A stretch of 64,000 bases of DNA from the NCBI GenBank assembly GCA_030734395.1, contig JAUZTG010000047.1:496001-560000 (forward strand), written 5' to 3'. A model generated the notes under the pieces. That model was not told where the DNA came from and searched no databases. It saw only the letters and a program-made list of their open reading frames with translations. This DNA comes from Sarocladium kiliense. Its lineage: Eukaryota > Ascomycota > Sordariomycetes > Hypocreales > Sarocladiaceae. The position numbers were made by a program, and so were the translations under genes. Positions 35,348 through 46,253 of this stretch are shown piece after piece. Position 1 is the first letter of the stretch. The number at the start of each line of letters is the position of its first letter.

Positions 35348-35494
35348 CTGCCCCTCATCACCACGGAGTCCCCACGTCGAGCAACCAGACGGGCCGCGAT
35401 ACTAGGATTCATTCTCGTCCCGGCTTGCATATTCATCATCGCCTTCCTGCTTCAGAGCTCTTACCGCAGCTTCGACTCTACTCAACAAAACATC
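35348..35494 (+). other. In-frame upstream extension of chitinase encoding a membrane anchor, no ATG
   Basis: Directly upstream of and in frame with the chitinase ATG at 35495 there are 49 sense codons after a TGA at 35345. They encode a basic segment (SPRRATRRA) followed by a strongly hydrophobic AILGFILVPACIFIIAFLLQ and a Ser-rich stalk, a textbook type II signal anchor. The segment has no ATG. The first codon after the stop is CTG. Either a non-AUG start, an unrecognised upstream exon or a lost ATG is implied. Confidence 0.55.
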
Positions 35495-36798
35495 ATGGGC
35501 GGCGGACCCGAGAATGGCTACCGGACGGTAGCGTACTTTGTTAACTGGTACGGTACCTGCTTACCCTCGCTCTACACATACTAATGAGAGGCAGGGCCAT
35601 CTATGGCCGCAAGCATCGTCCTCAAGACCTGCCGGCTGAAAAGCTCACCCATGTGCTCTATTCCTTTGCGAACGTTCGTGCTGACAGCGGCGAGGTGTAC
35701 GTCTATGAACTCCTAGTCCCCAATCTGAACCCGTGATTGACACATCACAGCCACTTGACTGACGGTTGGGCTGACACGGATATTCACTGGGAGGGCGACT
35801 CCTGGAACGACTCCGGCACCAACCTCTACGGCTGCATGAAGCAGCTCAATCTTCTGAAGAGACGGAACCGTAATCTCAAGGTGCTACTGTCTATCGGTGG
35901 ATGGACATACTCTAGCAACTTCAAGGTCCCCGCTAGCACACCGCAAGGCCGCGAGACGTTCGCCAAGTCCTGTGTCGAGCTGCTCAAGACCCTCGGCTTC
36001 GACGGCATCGACATCGACTGGGAGTATCCCCAAAACCCACAGGAGGCACGCGACTTTGTCGAACTCCTTGTTGCGGTTCGCCATGCATTAGATGCCTACG
36101 CCCAGAGCCACGCCAATGGCCACCATTTCGAATTGACTGTCGCCTGCCCAGCCGGTCCCCAGAATTTCGAGAAGATGGACATCCAGGGTATGGACAAGCT
36201 TCTGGACTTCTGGAACCTCATGGCATACGACTATGCCGGTTCTTGGGACAGCGTTGCCGGACACCAGGCCAACCTATACCCATCGCGGGACAACCCGGCC
36301 TCAACCCCCTTCTCAACCATCGCCGCAGTGGACTACTACACGAAGCAAGGCGTGCATCCCTCCAAGCTCGTCATCGGCATGCCACTTTACGGCCGTGCCT
36401 TCGAAAACACCGACGGACCAGGCCACCCCTTCCAAGGCGTTGGTGAAGGATCATGGGAACAAGGTGTTTTCGATTACAAGAAGCTGCCCCTCGAGGGCTC
36501 TCAAGAGCAATACGACAGCGCATCCGCCGCGAGCTTCTGTTACAACCCGTCACAGCGCAAGCTTGTCACGTATGATACACCTGAGATGGCTAGGATCAAG
36601 ACGGACTTTGTCAGGCAGCGCGGGCTGGGTGGCGCGATGTGGTGGGAGAGCAGTGCTGACAAGGATGGCCCTGGGAGTCTAATCACTACCGTTGTGGATA
36701 CTCTTGGAGGTACGGGTAGTCTCCTGCAGAAGGAGAATTGCATTGAGTATCCAGAAACCAAGTATGATAACCTGAGGAATGGATTCCCAGACAACTGA
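35495..36798 (+). CDS. GH18 chitinase (fungal class V, ChiB/Chit42-like)
   Basis: Hydrolyses beta-1,4 bonds of chitin with retention. From the first ATG, exons are 35495-35547, 35595-35696 and 35751-36798, giving 400 aa, the usual length of this subgroup. The N-terminal strand YRTVAYFVNWAIYGR is typical. SIGGWTYS is the SxGG motif, and the catalytic DGIDIDWEYP places Asp139, Asp141 and the acid Glu143. Substrate-binding MAYDYAGSWD and the C-terminal GGAMWWESSAD Trp are present. No chitin-binding module is seen. With this start it would be cytosolic or unconventionally secreted, as for ChiB-type autolysis enzymes. An in-frame membrane anchor lies immediately upstream (35348-35494), so the true start may be earlier. 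Confidence 0.92.
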
Positions 36799-37232
36799 GA
36801 GGGGCTTTGTCTGTGGGACAAGGGGAGGCTATCCTGGCGATGCTCCCTGCCGCGCCACATGACCAGATACACAAATATCTGGATACCCGAGAATCAATGA
36901 AATACTTCATGAAGCAATTAAAAAACATAACATACTTTTATCCGTAATGATGAGACCGTCCAAAGTCAGACCTCGCAGAAGTGCTGTCAATCACGTGACC
37001 CCACCAACTCTCTGCCCACTGCAGTTGGTCCGTGCGCCCAGCTCAAGCTTCGCCAGAATTTTTGCTCCAACGGACCCGCGAAAAAAAAAGAGCGAAGAAA
37101 TCTTCCCACCCAAGCAGAAAGAGTCGACTCCCCTCGTCTTGTCGACAATTCCGCCTCCAACCGCACGCCCTCCCCCCCCTCTCCCGATTGTCAACGGCGA
37201 GATTAATAGATAAAGGGAGAAATACCGAAGCC
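36799..37232. other. Intergenic / NOP58 promoter
   Basis: About 430 bp between chitinase and NOP58. It contains an A10 run near 37080 and a C-rich leader before the NOP58 ATG. No gene is seen. Confidence 0.55.
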
Positions 37233-38903
37233 ATGGCGTCGAACATCGACTTCGCTCTTTACGAGTCCCCAGTGGGCTATGCCCTCTTCAAGATTGTGTC
37301 CCAGGCGGACACCGTGGGGTTGAAGCTCAAGGAGACACAGGCGTCTGTCAATGATGTCTCGAAGTTCAGCAAGATGGTCAAGCTGGTCAACTTCAGTCCC
37401 TTCCGGTACGGCTCTCGAGGTGGAATTGTGGAGGCTGGAACGGAATTGGAAACTGACATATGTGATGTAGTGGCCATGTCGAAGCGCTCGAGAACATCAA
37501 CCTCGTCTCCGAAGGAATTGTTTCCGATTACCTGAAGAACATCCTCGAGCTCAACTTGCCCAACACCTCCGGCAAGAAGACCAAGATCGTCCTCGGTGTT
37601 TCTGAGAAGAACCTTGCTGGTGGCCTCAAGGCTGCTTTCCCTGGCCTCGAGTGTGAGACCGCCGATACCTCCGATGTTGTCGCCGATGTTATCCGTGGTA
37701 TTCGACTCCACGCCGAGAAGCTCTTGAAGGACCTCAAGACTGGCGATGTCGAGAAGGCCGGTCTTGGTATGGGCCACGCCTACTCCCGCGCCAAGGTCAA
37801 GTTCAGCGTTACCCGCAACGACAACCACATTATCCAGGCTAGCGCCACCATCGACTTCCAGGACAAGGGCATCAACCAGTTCTTCATGCGTGTTCGTGAA
37901 TGGTACGGCTGGCACTTCCCTGAGCTGGTCAAGATCGAGTCCGACAACCTCACCTACGCTAAGCTCGTCCTCGCCATTGGTGACAAGAAGACCCTTACCG
38001 ATGAGAAGCTCCACGACATCGCCGCCGTTGTCGGTGAGGATGGTGAGAAGGCTCAGGCCATCATTGACGCCGCCAAGGTCTCCATGGGTCTGGACATCTC
38101 CGCCGCCGATCTCGAGATCGTGCTCGGCTTCGCCCAAGCTGTCGTCAAGCAGGCCGAGAACCGCAAGACCACCTCCAACTACCTGGACAAGAAGCTCGGC
38201 AGTGTTGCGCCCAACCTGCAGGCCCTCATCGGCACCCCTGTCGCCGCCCGCCTCATCTCCCACGCTGGTTCTCTCACCAACCTTTCCAAGTACCCTGCCT
38301 CTACACTCCAGATTCTCGGTGCCGAGAAGGCGCTGTTCCGTGCGCTCAAGAGCAAGAGCAACACCCCCAAGTACGGTCTCATCTACCACAGCAGCTTCAT
38401 CGGCAAGGCCGGTGTCCGCAACAAGGGCCGCATCTCGCGATACCTCGCCAACAAGTGCAGCATGGCTAGCCGTATCGACAACTTCACTGAGGAGCCTTCC
38501 ACCCGTTTCGGCGAGGCCCTCAAGCAACAGGTTGAGGACCGTCTGGAGTTCTACGCCACTGGCAAGAAGCCCGCCAAGAACTCTGATGTTATGGTAAGTC
38601 AATATCCGCGTGAAACTGTTCAGCATGACATGTGCTAACGAAAGTTCCCAGCACTCTGTGATGCAGATCATTGATGGCGAGGGTGATGATGATGAGGACA
38701 TGGACGACGTGCCTGCGCCCTCATCAGCAAAGAAGGAGAAGAAGGACAAGAAGGAAAAGAAGGAGAAGAAAGACAAGAAGGAGAAGAAGGAGAAGAAGCG
38801 CAAGCACGAGGATGTTGAGATGGAGGATGCGCCGACACCCAAGGCTGACGGCGAGAAAAAGAAGAAGAAGAAGAGAAAGTCACTGGCCGCCGACGACGAG
38901 TAG
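37233..38903 (+). CDS. NOP58: Box C/D snoRNP core protein Nop58
   Basis: Nucleolar scaffold that binds box C/D snoRNAs with Nop56, Snu13 and fibrillarin to guide 2'-O-methylation and pre-rRNA processing. Exons are 37233-37405, 37471-38593 and 38652-38903, giving 515 aa. The N-terminal domain begins FALYESPVGYALFKI. A coiled coil (about 170-270) is followed by the NOP domain with GTPVAARLISHAGSLTNLSKYP, the ALFRALK segment and HSSFIGKAGVRNKGRISRYLA. The tail is alternating Lys/Glu-Asp (KKEKK repeats), as usual in Nop58. Codon bias is extreme, as in highly expressed genes, which also creates a 604-codon antisense frame that is not a gene. Nop56 and Nop58 are distinguished here by the short N-terminal domain start and the KKE/D tail. 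Confidence 0.95.
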
Positions 38904-39436
38904 AGCTTTGTCGAAGGAAAGCCTGCGGCTCTTCTACAAGGTGTCTCCCTCAAAGCTGGTATACTGAAAGCTGAGCCGAGGACAAGAAGGATGTTCGGCT
39001 CAAGATGGAGCCAGATGCCTCTTCCACTGAAGCCTCGACCCCATTCAAGCTCAAGAAGAAGCTCAAAAAGGAGCCCTTCTATAAGAGCCACCTATGAGAG
39101 GAGAGGTTTTGTGTCTGAAGCCTGTCTGCTACGCCGTTTCGTGTGTGTCTGGCGATTTTCTTTATTTTCCTCATCTTTGCTTTCACGAAGGAGTTGTAAG
39201 GGATTCTTGCAAAGGCTTGCGGCGTTAAGGATGGATTTGAATTTTGCCTTTTCTGTACATCATGGGGTTTGAGATTAGATCTCTGAACGCATAGTGATAC
39301 ACCTCGTTATACCATGAAGTCTTGTGTCACTGTGACTGGGCATATCAATGCTTGGTCTTATGCATCCATATCGTTGAGTTGCTTATGGCAATTATTGTGA
39401 AGAAACAAACCACCGGAGCATCAAGATGTGAAATCC

Positions 39437-39515
39437 AATAGTAAGCGAAATAGCAACAGAAATAGCAAGGAGAATATTGAGCAAAGAGGCACCAAAATAG
39501 GAGAACAAATATGGC
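39437..39515 (+). repeat. Degenerate direct repeat, copy 1
   Basis: Starts AATAGTAAGCGAAATAGC and includes the core AGAATATTGAGCAAAGAGG, ending ATATGGC. It aligns with copy 2 at 39656-39722 over most of its length with a few substitutions and one short gap. Confidence 0.6.
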
Positions 39516-39655
39516 GCAAACCAAGAGAATGCCTGGACTTGGCAATGGGCACATACTCTCGATATAGTCATCAGAGAGTTGGCCCTATTAGTGCTGGCCC
39601 CGACGGTATTTTGATGTAGAAGGGGAAGTAAGATATTGCACCAGATAGCAGGTCG

Positions 39656-39722
39656 AATAGTGAGGCGAATAGGGACCAGAATATTGAGCAAAAAGGCACC
39701 AATTTAGCGAGGAGGATATGGC
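39656..39722 (+). repeat. Degenerate direct repeat, copy 2
   Basis: Starts AATAGTGAGGCGAATAGG, includes the core AGAATATTGAGCAAAAAGG and ends ATATGGC. It lies 140 bp after copy 1. Origin unknown. Confidence 0.6.
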
Positions 39723-40106
39723 ATAAGGGCAAGCAAGATTCAGGAGACCTGTTCTCCCCCGAGCCCGTGCATCAGTTGCAGTATGCCTGCGTAGACGGGC
39801 GTGAAGTCCGGTGCGAATTTTTGCAAGCTAAGCTAAACCTCCCCCATCCCGGTCGGTATGCGCACAAGACTTCACCTCTTCACCATCGGCTTCATTCACA
39901 ACGAGGAGAGTCACGTATTTTTGAAAAGTCATATGAAAAGGTATCCGAGATCAAGCATTCATTATCCGAAAGCGGATGTGCTCTATGCTACACCAACGCC
40001 GTGGGTCAGTCCATGGTACCCGTCCCTTGTGTCCACAAACTTCATCCCTCATGCCGCGCTCATCCGGAGCCAGTCCGTCCCCCTTCCTCGCATGTTGTCG
40101 AGCCGC

Positions 40107-40628
40107 TTATTGCTTGTCGGCAACGTAGGTAAGGTGGCAGCGACCGCAGTACTGACGGTCGAGCATAGAGGCCATGAAGACACCGGCACCGCACTGCATA
40201 TTGGTTAGCTTACCAGCCTCGCAGATTTTGCTATGCGTTTCGAGATAACTTACGGTGTCGTTGGGGCACTCGCGGCGAAGGCGCTCGATCTTGCCGTTGC
40301 TGTCGACCTTGTAGTACTTGAGGACGGCGAGCTTGGTCTTCTTGCGCTTGTGCTTGATCTTCTTGGGGGTGGTGTAGACCTTCTTCTTGCGCTTCTTGGC
40401 ACCACCACGAAGGCGGAGCACCAGGTGGAGGGTAGACTCCTTCTGGATGTTGTAGTCGCTCAGGGTGCGGCCATCCTCCAGCTGCTTGCCAGCGAAGATC
40501 AGGCGCTGTTGATCCGGGGGAATGCCCTCCTTGTCCTGGATCTTCGACTTGACGTTGTCGATAGTGTCGGAAGACTCCACCTCAAGGGTGATAGTCTTAC
40601 CCGTCAGGGTTTTTACGAAGATCTGCAT
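40107..40628 (-). CDS. Ubiquitin-40S ribosomal protein eS31 (S27a) fusion
   Basis: Exons 40628-40254 and 40193-40107 give 153 aa. Residues 1-76 are ubiquitin, from [10 protein letters not shown] to RLRGG, and carry the usual Lys residues. Cleavage after Gly76 releases eS31, which starts [14 protein letters not shown] and has a C4 zinc finger split by the intron (CPNDT/CGAG ... YCGRC). The product supplies both ubiquitin and a small-subunit beak protein. A 174-nt intron in the 5' leader (40807-40634; GTACGT donor, CACAG acceptor just before the ATG) is likely. It is head-to-head with eS26, sharing about 350 bp of promoter. Confidence 0.97.
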
Positions 40629-41164
40629 CTTGCCTGTGATGAGAGATGGTGTCAGAGTTGAAGGTCTTCACGAAGAAAAGTGCGAACGGGGAGATCATGC
40701 TCGCGACGCCTCAGGCAGGGTGCATCGCCCGTCGAGCCGGGACTGGTGAGGGCGACGATGACCCTGAGGCAACGCGAACACAATCGTGCAACATCTTGCA
40801 GACGTACCTCGACAATAAAATGATTTACTGCCTTCCTAAGCAATCCGTAGATGTTGGCGGTTGATGAGAAAAGAGAGGCGAAAGATGGTGCCCAGGCTAA
40901 GTCTCGGAAGTCCCACCATCAATTTTCGGCGTCACGTGAGCCACCTTTCTTTAGGGCCAACACCCTGCCTCGCTCCTGCCCACCTTGAAAGTGTGCGTTT
41001 GGCCCCACTTCTTCGCCAGTGTTCATGAATAGCCCCGTTGGGACCTTTTTTCCATCTCTCTCAACCCAGCCCTGATTAACCAAACAGTCCAGTACGTATC
41101 TGCCACTTGAGATTCTTCTTTTTTCCTCAAGCATATCCTAACAGCTTCAGCAGATACCGCCAAG

Positions 41165-41859
41165 ATGGTCAAGAAGAGAAAGAACAAGTACGAATTCCCT
41201 ATTCTATCCCGTCCGCACCGCACGACATCACCATCGAACCTCCCGCTCGCCGCGCACATTCCCAAGATGCCTTGTATGATCGAAAGAAACTAACATTTTT
41301 CCAGCGGCCGCAACAAGAAGGGTCGCGGCCACGTCAAGCCCATCCGCTGCAGCAACTGCTCGCGTTGCACCCCCAAGGACAAGGCAATCAAGAGATTCAC
41401 CATCCGCAACATGGTCGAGTCCGCCGCCATCCGTACGCTCCTCCCCGTTCCTTGAGATAGTCTTCTTGCAAGACTCTGACCTTTTCCAGGTGATATCTCC
41501 GACGCTTCCGTCTTCTCGGAGTACACTGTCCCCAAGATGTACCTGAAGCTGCAGTACTGCGTCTCTTGCGCCATCCACGGCAAGATTGTCCGGTACGTTG
41601 TCCTCCCTGGGAGTGTGACAACTGCGCCATTGTTGCGTATGTGCTTCAGACGAGCCTTGGTCGCAGCTTTGGACGCACTCCCGTCCTGCTGTTTCTCTCT
41701 GGTCTACAGAGAGTTGCACAGGTATGTATCGAAGCTGAATGCTGACCCTCCCTCTATAGTGTCCGTTCCCGTGTCGGCCGCCGCAACCGCGCTCCCCCGC
41801 CGCGTGTTCGCTACAACAAGGACGGCAAGAAGATTGTCCCCAACACCCCCAAGGCTTAA
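41165..41859 (+). CDS. RPS26: 40S ribosomal protein eS26
   Basis: Four exons, 41165-41187, 41305-41432, 41490-41592 and 41760-41859, give 117 aa, the family length. The sequence begins MVKKRKNNGRNKKGRGHV and has the zinc-binding pairs CSNCSRC and YCVSC. The C-terminal RRNRAPPPRVRYNKDGKK is typical. eS26 sits at the mRNA exit channel of the 40S subunit next to the 3' end of 18S rRNA. The first exon encodes only 7 complete codons. Introns of 117, 57 and 167 nt, with strong C-ending codon use, are usual for fungal ribosomal protein genes. It is divergent from ubiquitin-eS31. Confidence 0.97.
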
Positions 41860-42100
41860 GTCTTTGGCGGATGTAAGGGTCAGGGAAAATAACGGGTTGG
41901 AGTCTGGTTACGCATTGCTGCATTCACACGGATGGGATGATACATGCAACAGGGACGGCGAACACATGAAGTTCCATAGTAACGAGCTCAATTCTACGCT
42001 GTCACAACCAAACCACACCATTGACTGTTGATACTTTCTGTGTTCACGATCTCTCGTAGCTCTGGCTTCACTTAGGACCTGCGGCTCGATTGCCGGCTTG

Positions 42101-45086
42101 TCAGAAGCGATTGGGCTCAAAGGTGACCAGCTGTGTGCCATTCTCGGAGCAAGCATAAGGATCAATGCAAACACCTCCACCACAGCATGTTCCCGTCATG
42201 CACACGAAGCCCAAATGGCCATCATCACTGCAATCCTGATCTGTCTCGCAGTCACCCACGAAGTTATCACACTCAGTGTTCTCAAACGCGACGGACTCTC
42301 CCTTTGCCGTCTTGCCACAAACGCAATCACCGTTCCGAATTAAGGCGCCGGCAGGGTAGCCGCAGGCGCCGTTCTCGCCGTCTTTGCCTGACGCGACGCT
42401 GCCTTGAGCACAGCATGCCACCTTGGCGGGATCTTGCACTGTCAAAATCTGGGGGATTGTTTCCTCAGATGCGAAGTTGAGAGTGTTGATGATGAAACGA
42501 GATGCACCCGCGCGGAGGCTGAGATCCAACGGGAGTTCACTCGCGTGGATGTCCTCGCAAATGTCTGTAGGAAAGTCCCTGTAGTTATTGTAGAGTTTCA
42601 GGTATGTTTCCAAAGCACTGTGACCAGACTTGTTCTTCGCGAAGATCTCCTGAAGGATTAGCCACATCCTTTGGTAGGAATGCAGGACGCGGTTTGCTTC
42701 GAGCTCATCCTCATCGCTGAGACCTTGGTCGAAGAGTCCAGTCCGGAGGGATTCCTGACTCAAGAAGTCCCTACCTGTAGTGCCCAGCGTCGTGATGACA
42801 GTGGAAAGATCCGGGCACGAACCTCCAAATGGATCAATCGTCAAGAAGTCCACCACGTCATTCTTGATCGCCGCCTGACACTGTAGCGTGCTGGACTCAG
42901 AACCAGGGAACATGCAGTCGAACTCCCAAGTTCCGGTACTCTCATTTACTGAGACATCTGTGCATTCAGATGTACCAACTGACAACCTGGGATAGCTTCT
43001 GATGGAGCGTCCAACAGGGTTGTCACACTGATCCCGAAGAACGAGAGTTTGGGTGAAAGGGAAGTCAAAAAGACGCTTCTTCATCCTCGCACCCGTCGAG
43101 CACTCCACACCCGACCTGTCGGCGACTTGTCCGAGGAAGTTTGTGATGGTTATGGAGATATCATAGCGGCAGTCATCCGTCGAGAAGTAGATTCCCTCCT
43201 CATCAAGTTTCATCGAAGTGCCATCGCGGTCCACAATCGCAATCTGGCTCTTGTTCGAGATGTCTAGGTAGTGACTGCTCTCCGTTGAATCCCGTACAGT
43301 CAACCACAATGGATCAATACCCTCGCTCTCAAAGTCGACAGATTCGATGTATGGCGACGGAATGGTGGCATTCTGCTCTCGCAATTTCGCATTGCGCATG
43401 AGCGCTCTTCGAGGTGCATCTCCTTGGGGATCTTGAGCGAGCTGGTAGCATGTCTCTCGGGCGACAGCCGCTGTTCGAGTGACGCTGGTAAAGTTTGCGG
43501 CAAGGAAGGTAGGCACGGCGGTTGTTGTATTGGCAGAAGGTGTAGTCGAGTTCCAGCTGACCCCTGAGGATGAAGGGAGAGGCGCCATCGGGGTTGTGAA
43601 GGTTGTCAGTTCACTGATGGCGACAGTCGTCGCGCTGCCAGTGATGCTCCCCGTCACCGGAGTCCATGTGCCATTGGAGGGCTCGGCCGGGGGTGTCCCA
43701 GAAGGTGTTCTCGTGTCATTGCGAGTAGCTGGTATTGATGGAGTTGGGGTGGAGATGGTCGCATTCGCCCATGATACAGAGTCCGGCGTGGATGAAGCTG
43801 ATCCCGTTGTCCCAGTCGGAGTTCTCACGGATGTCGCATTTACACCAGAGATAGTTGGGTTTGATGATCTAGTCCTGTAAGAAGTGGTATTCAAGCCGGC
43901 CCATGATGATGATGATGGAGATGGGGACTGATACGGCGGTTTATTAGAAGTGTTGTAGTATCTTGAACTTGTGTGGGATGGAGTTACAACGGTAACGTTG
44001 CCGGGTATGGTGACAGGGGTCTGTGTTCCGGACACACCAGCGTCTGAGGGAGTCGAGAGTGTTGTCCATGTGGCTGTGCCATTAGAAGCAATGGATGTGT
44101 TACCTGCTGGAGTGCTGATGGTGGGAGTATTTGTCCTAGTCGTCTCAGGAGATGTGGTAAGCGTTGCGTTTGACTCAGGAGTCGATGGCAGCGAACCGCC
44201 AGGAGTTTCGGCTGATGCTGTCGAATTCGTGAGACTGCTCTCGGTGCTTGCTGAAGGCGAACTCGAGTTCACGAAGGTGCTCAAGCTCGATGGCGTGGTA
44301 GATGTAATTGCTCCGGGAGTTGTGGTAGGCTCTGATAGAGTGACTCCAGTCACGCTGATTGGAGATGTGTCATTTGAAGTTCTGGCGCTTGTTTGTGATG
44401 GCCGACTTTGGCTGTCACTGGCACTGGGCGAGGTGACCGAGATCGTACTGTTATTGCCTTCTGAGACCGAGGAAATTGAGAAGGCAGACGACCGTGTCTG
44501 GCTCGCAGTGATGATTGAGACAGTGCTGTTCGCAATTTCTTGACTCGTGCTTAAAGATTCGGTCACTCCAGCCTCCGCACCCGTAGAGGAAATCGTGATG
44601 GTGGAAATGTCAGTGCCGGGAGTCGAACTGGAAGCCTGAGATCCTGGAGAGACAGAGTCCGTCTCAGTAGCAGGAGTCTGCGCAGAGCTCGTTTCCGTAG
44701 GTCTCGTTACTGAGGATCCCGACGAGGTAGGATCGACAGGCGTCGCAGGGGCTTGAGTCTCGCCAGAAGACGTGGCAGTCTCTGTGCCCTGCGTGATATT
44801 GCCGGCCGGACTTGCTGTCTCCGTTTCGGTTGTCAGGAGACATCCACACTGGTTCTCAAGATCAGTCGTCGAACTCAGCCATAATCTCTAGGAGTGCTCT
44901 TACGTAGGTCGACACCTTCTCTGGATCCAGACTCGTGACCGCAGCACAGTGATCAGTTATGAAACTCGAGCAAAAGTCCGTGTCGATGTCAGTCGGTGAT
45001 GGGTTCGCATCATCGTATGTGCAGCTCGATGTAGCGGCGAGTACCTCAGCTGCAGCGGTCAGCAGTACCAGAGTGCGGAAGATCAT
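42101..45086 (-). CDS. Large secreted mucin-like protein with Cys-rich C-terminus
   Basis: Two exons, 45086-44904 and 44848-42101, with a 55-nt intron (GTAAGA donor, CTGAT branch), give 976 aa. A signal peptide (about residues 1-18) precedes a short Cys-containing domain ending in CGCLL. A Ser/Thr/Pro-rich region of about 450 residues (about 62-515) has many Asn-x-Thr/Ser sites and is expected to be heavily O-glycosylated. The remaining about 450 residues look globular. They end in a Cys-rich block (CDNFVGDCETDQDCSDDG, then CMTGTCCGGGVC) like a disulfide knot. No GPI-attachment tail or membrane helix is seen. Cell-wall or extracellular placement is likely. I do not recognise a named family. 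Confidence 0.8.
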
Positions 45087-46253
45087 CGTGAAAAGAGTGT
45101 GAGCCTTGTGAACAGCAGCAGGAGCGAGCGTACGGGGTGCCAGAGGTCTGCGGAGGAGAAGGACAAGAAACGAGGTCTTGGAGAAACGTCATGGCTTCTA
45201 TATAGACCTTTAATAACTCTTCCTGGTAGACAAGGTGGCCATGCCGTTCTTGATCCAGACCCCGTTCTCTGATGCTCTCCCATCAGATTCTTCCATCTTC
45301 CAACTGCCGTGAGACAGCTCACAGTAGCTCAAATGGATAGCGTTGTTGAAAGGCAGCCACTGGACGATAGTAATAAGGACGTTCGTATTACACGAGTCCA
45401 AGGTTGCGAGCAGCCAACACGAGACGCTCAGCCCTCATGGTTCAGGGCAGGCCCGATTGCCCGTAAAGTTTACCCGATCAAGTGTAGCAGATCGATGCTG
45501 GTTCTGCTTGAACCACGCCGAAGCCACTAAATGAGGCGCGAGCGTAAGTATGCCGTGGTTCCGAGGGAGAGAATGTTCATTGATCGCTGACCGATATCAG
45601 CAAGCTAGACATTGGACTCGTGATGCTGGTCCTCGATAGTCAACATGGTACTCCCCAAGCTGAGCATATTAAGGAGTGCAGCCACCTCCTCCCAGTCCAA
45701 ATAGGAAGCCCTCTAGCTTCCACGATAGAGGCTTCAGTGAGGTGGCGACCTCTGCGCGACGCTGCAAGGTACCCGTCTTCGGTCCCCAAAAGTGGTATCG
45801 GCTGTCTGTTGCAGTGGCGTCTGTCCCAGTCCGGCCATCGCGAGCTGTCGACAAGGCCGAGTGATGCTGTGCAACTCGACTGGCGTCTGCAAGGGCTTGT
45901 GCTGGATCTGGGCTTCAGGTTGTGGCACTGTGACACAGTCGAGAGCAAGGGGCGCCCAGGCGAGAGGAAGAACCTGTCATGTCAGCAAAGTCAACTTCAC
46001 CTTCCCGCCCGCCGTCTTCATCATATCACAATTTCCACCGCGGAGGCAATTTTCGAGACAATGGAACATCCATTTTTACAAACACGCGCCCAGGTATAAC
46101 ATTCCCTGAAATATCTCTAGTCAAACACGCCAAAAACCAGCCGTCCTAGCCATCCAAAGCAGCTCTCATACCTTCATCATATATACTCGTGCATCGCATC
46201 ATCAACTGTAAAAACGTCAGAGAGAGCCCACTCCCCCTTTCTTCGTCTCGTCT
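45087..46253. other. Intergenic, promoter of mucin-like gene
   Basis: 1.17 kb between the SMC4 stop and the mucin-like start, both minus strand. ORFs up to 159 codons have no recognisable content. A TATA box is visible at 45199-45204. Confidence 0.55.
45199..45204 (-). promoter_or_regulatory. TATA box of mucin-like gene
   Basis: TATATA on the minus strand within GGTCTATATAGAAGCC, 113 bp upstream of the ATG at 45086. Confidence 0.55.

Larger units (their letters stand above)
38904..40106. other. Intergenic with AT-rich degenerate repeats
   Basis: 1.2 kb between NOP58 (plus) and ubiquitin-eS31 (minus), both ending here. It holds a Lys-rich open segment at about 38975-39097 and an AT-rich part with a diverged direct repeat at 39437-39722. 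No complete gene is seen. Confidence 0.55.

Noticed and set aside
37277..39091. 604-codon minus-strand ORF opposite NOP58
   Set aside because: It mirrors a strongly codon-biased gene. The C-ending codons of NOP58 suppress stops on the other strand. No family resemblance; low-complexity FFSFF runs come from the Lys-rich tail.
40634..40807. Possible snoRNA in the ubiquitin-eS31 leader intron
   Set aside because: No convincing C (RUGAUGA) and D (CUGA) box pair with a terminal stem could be found on the sense strand.
43479..44543. Plus-strand ORFs of 133 and 190 codons opposite the mucin-like gene
   Set aside because: Val/Gly-rich antisense of the Ser/Thr repeats; artefact of composition.
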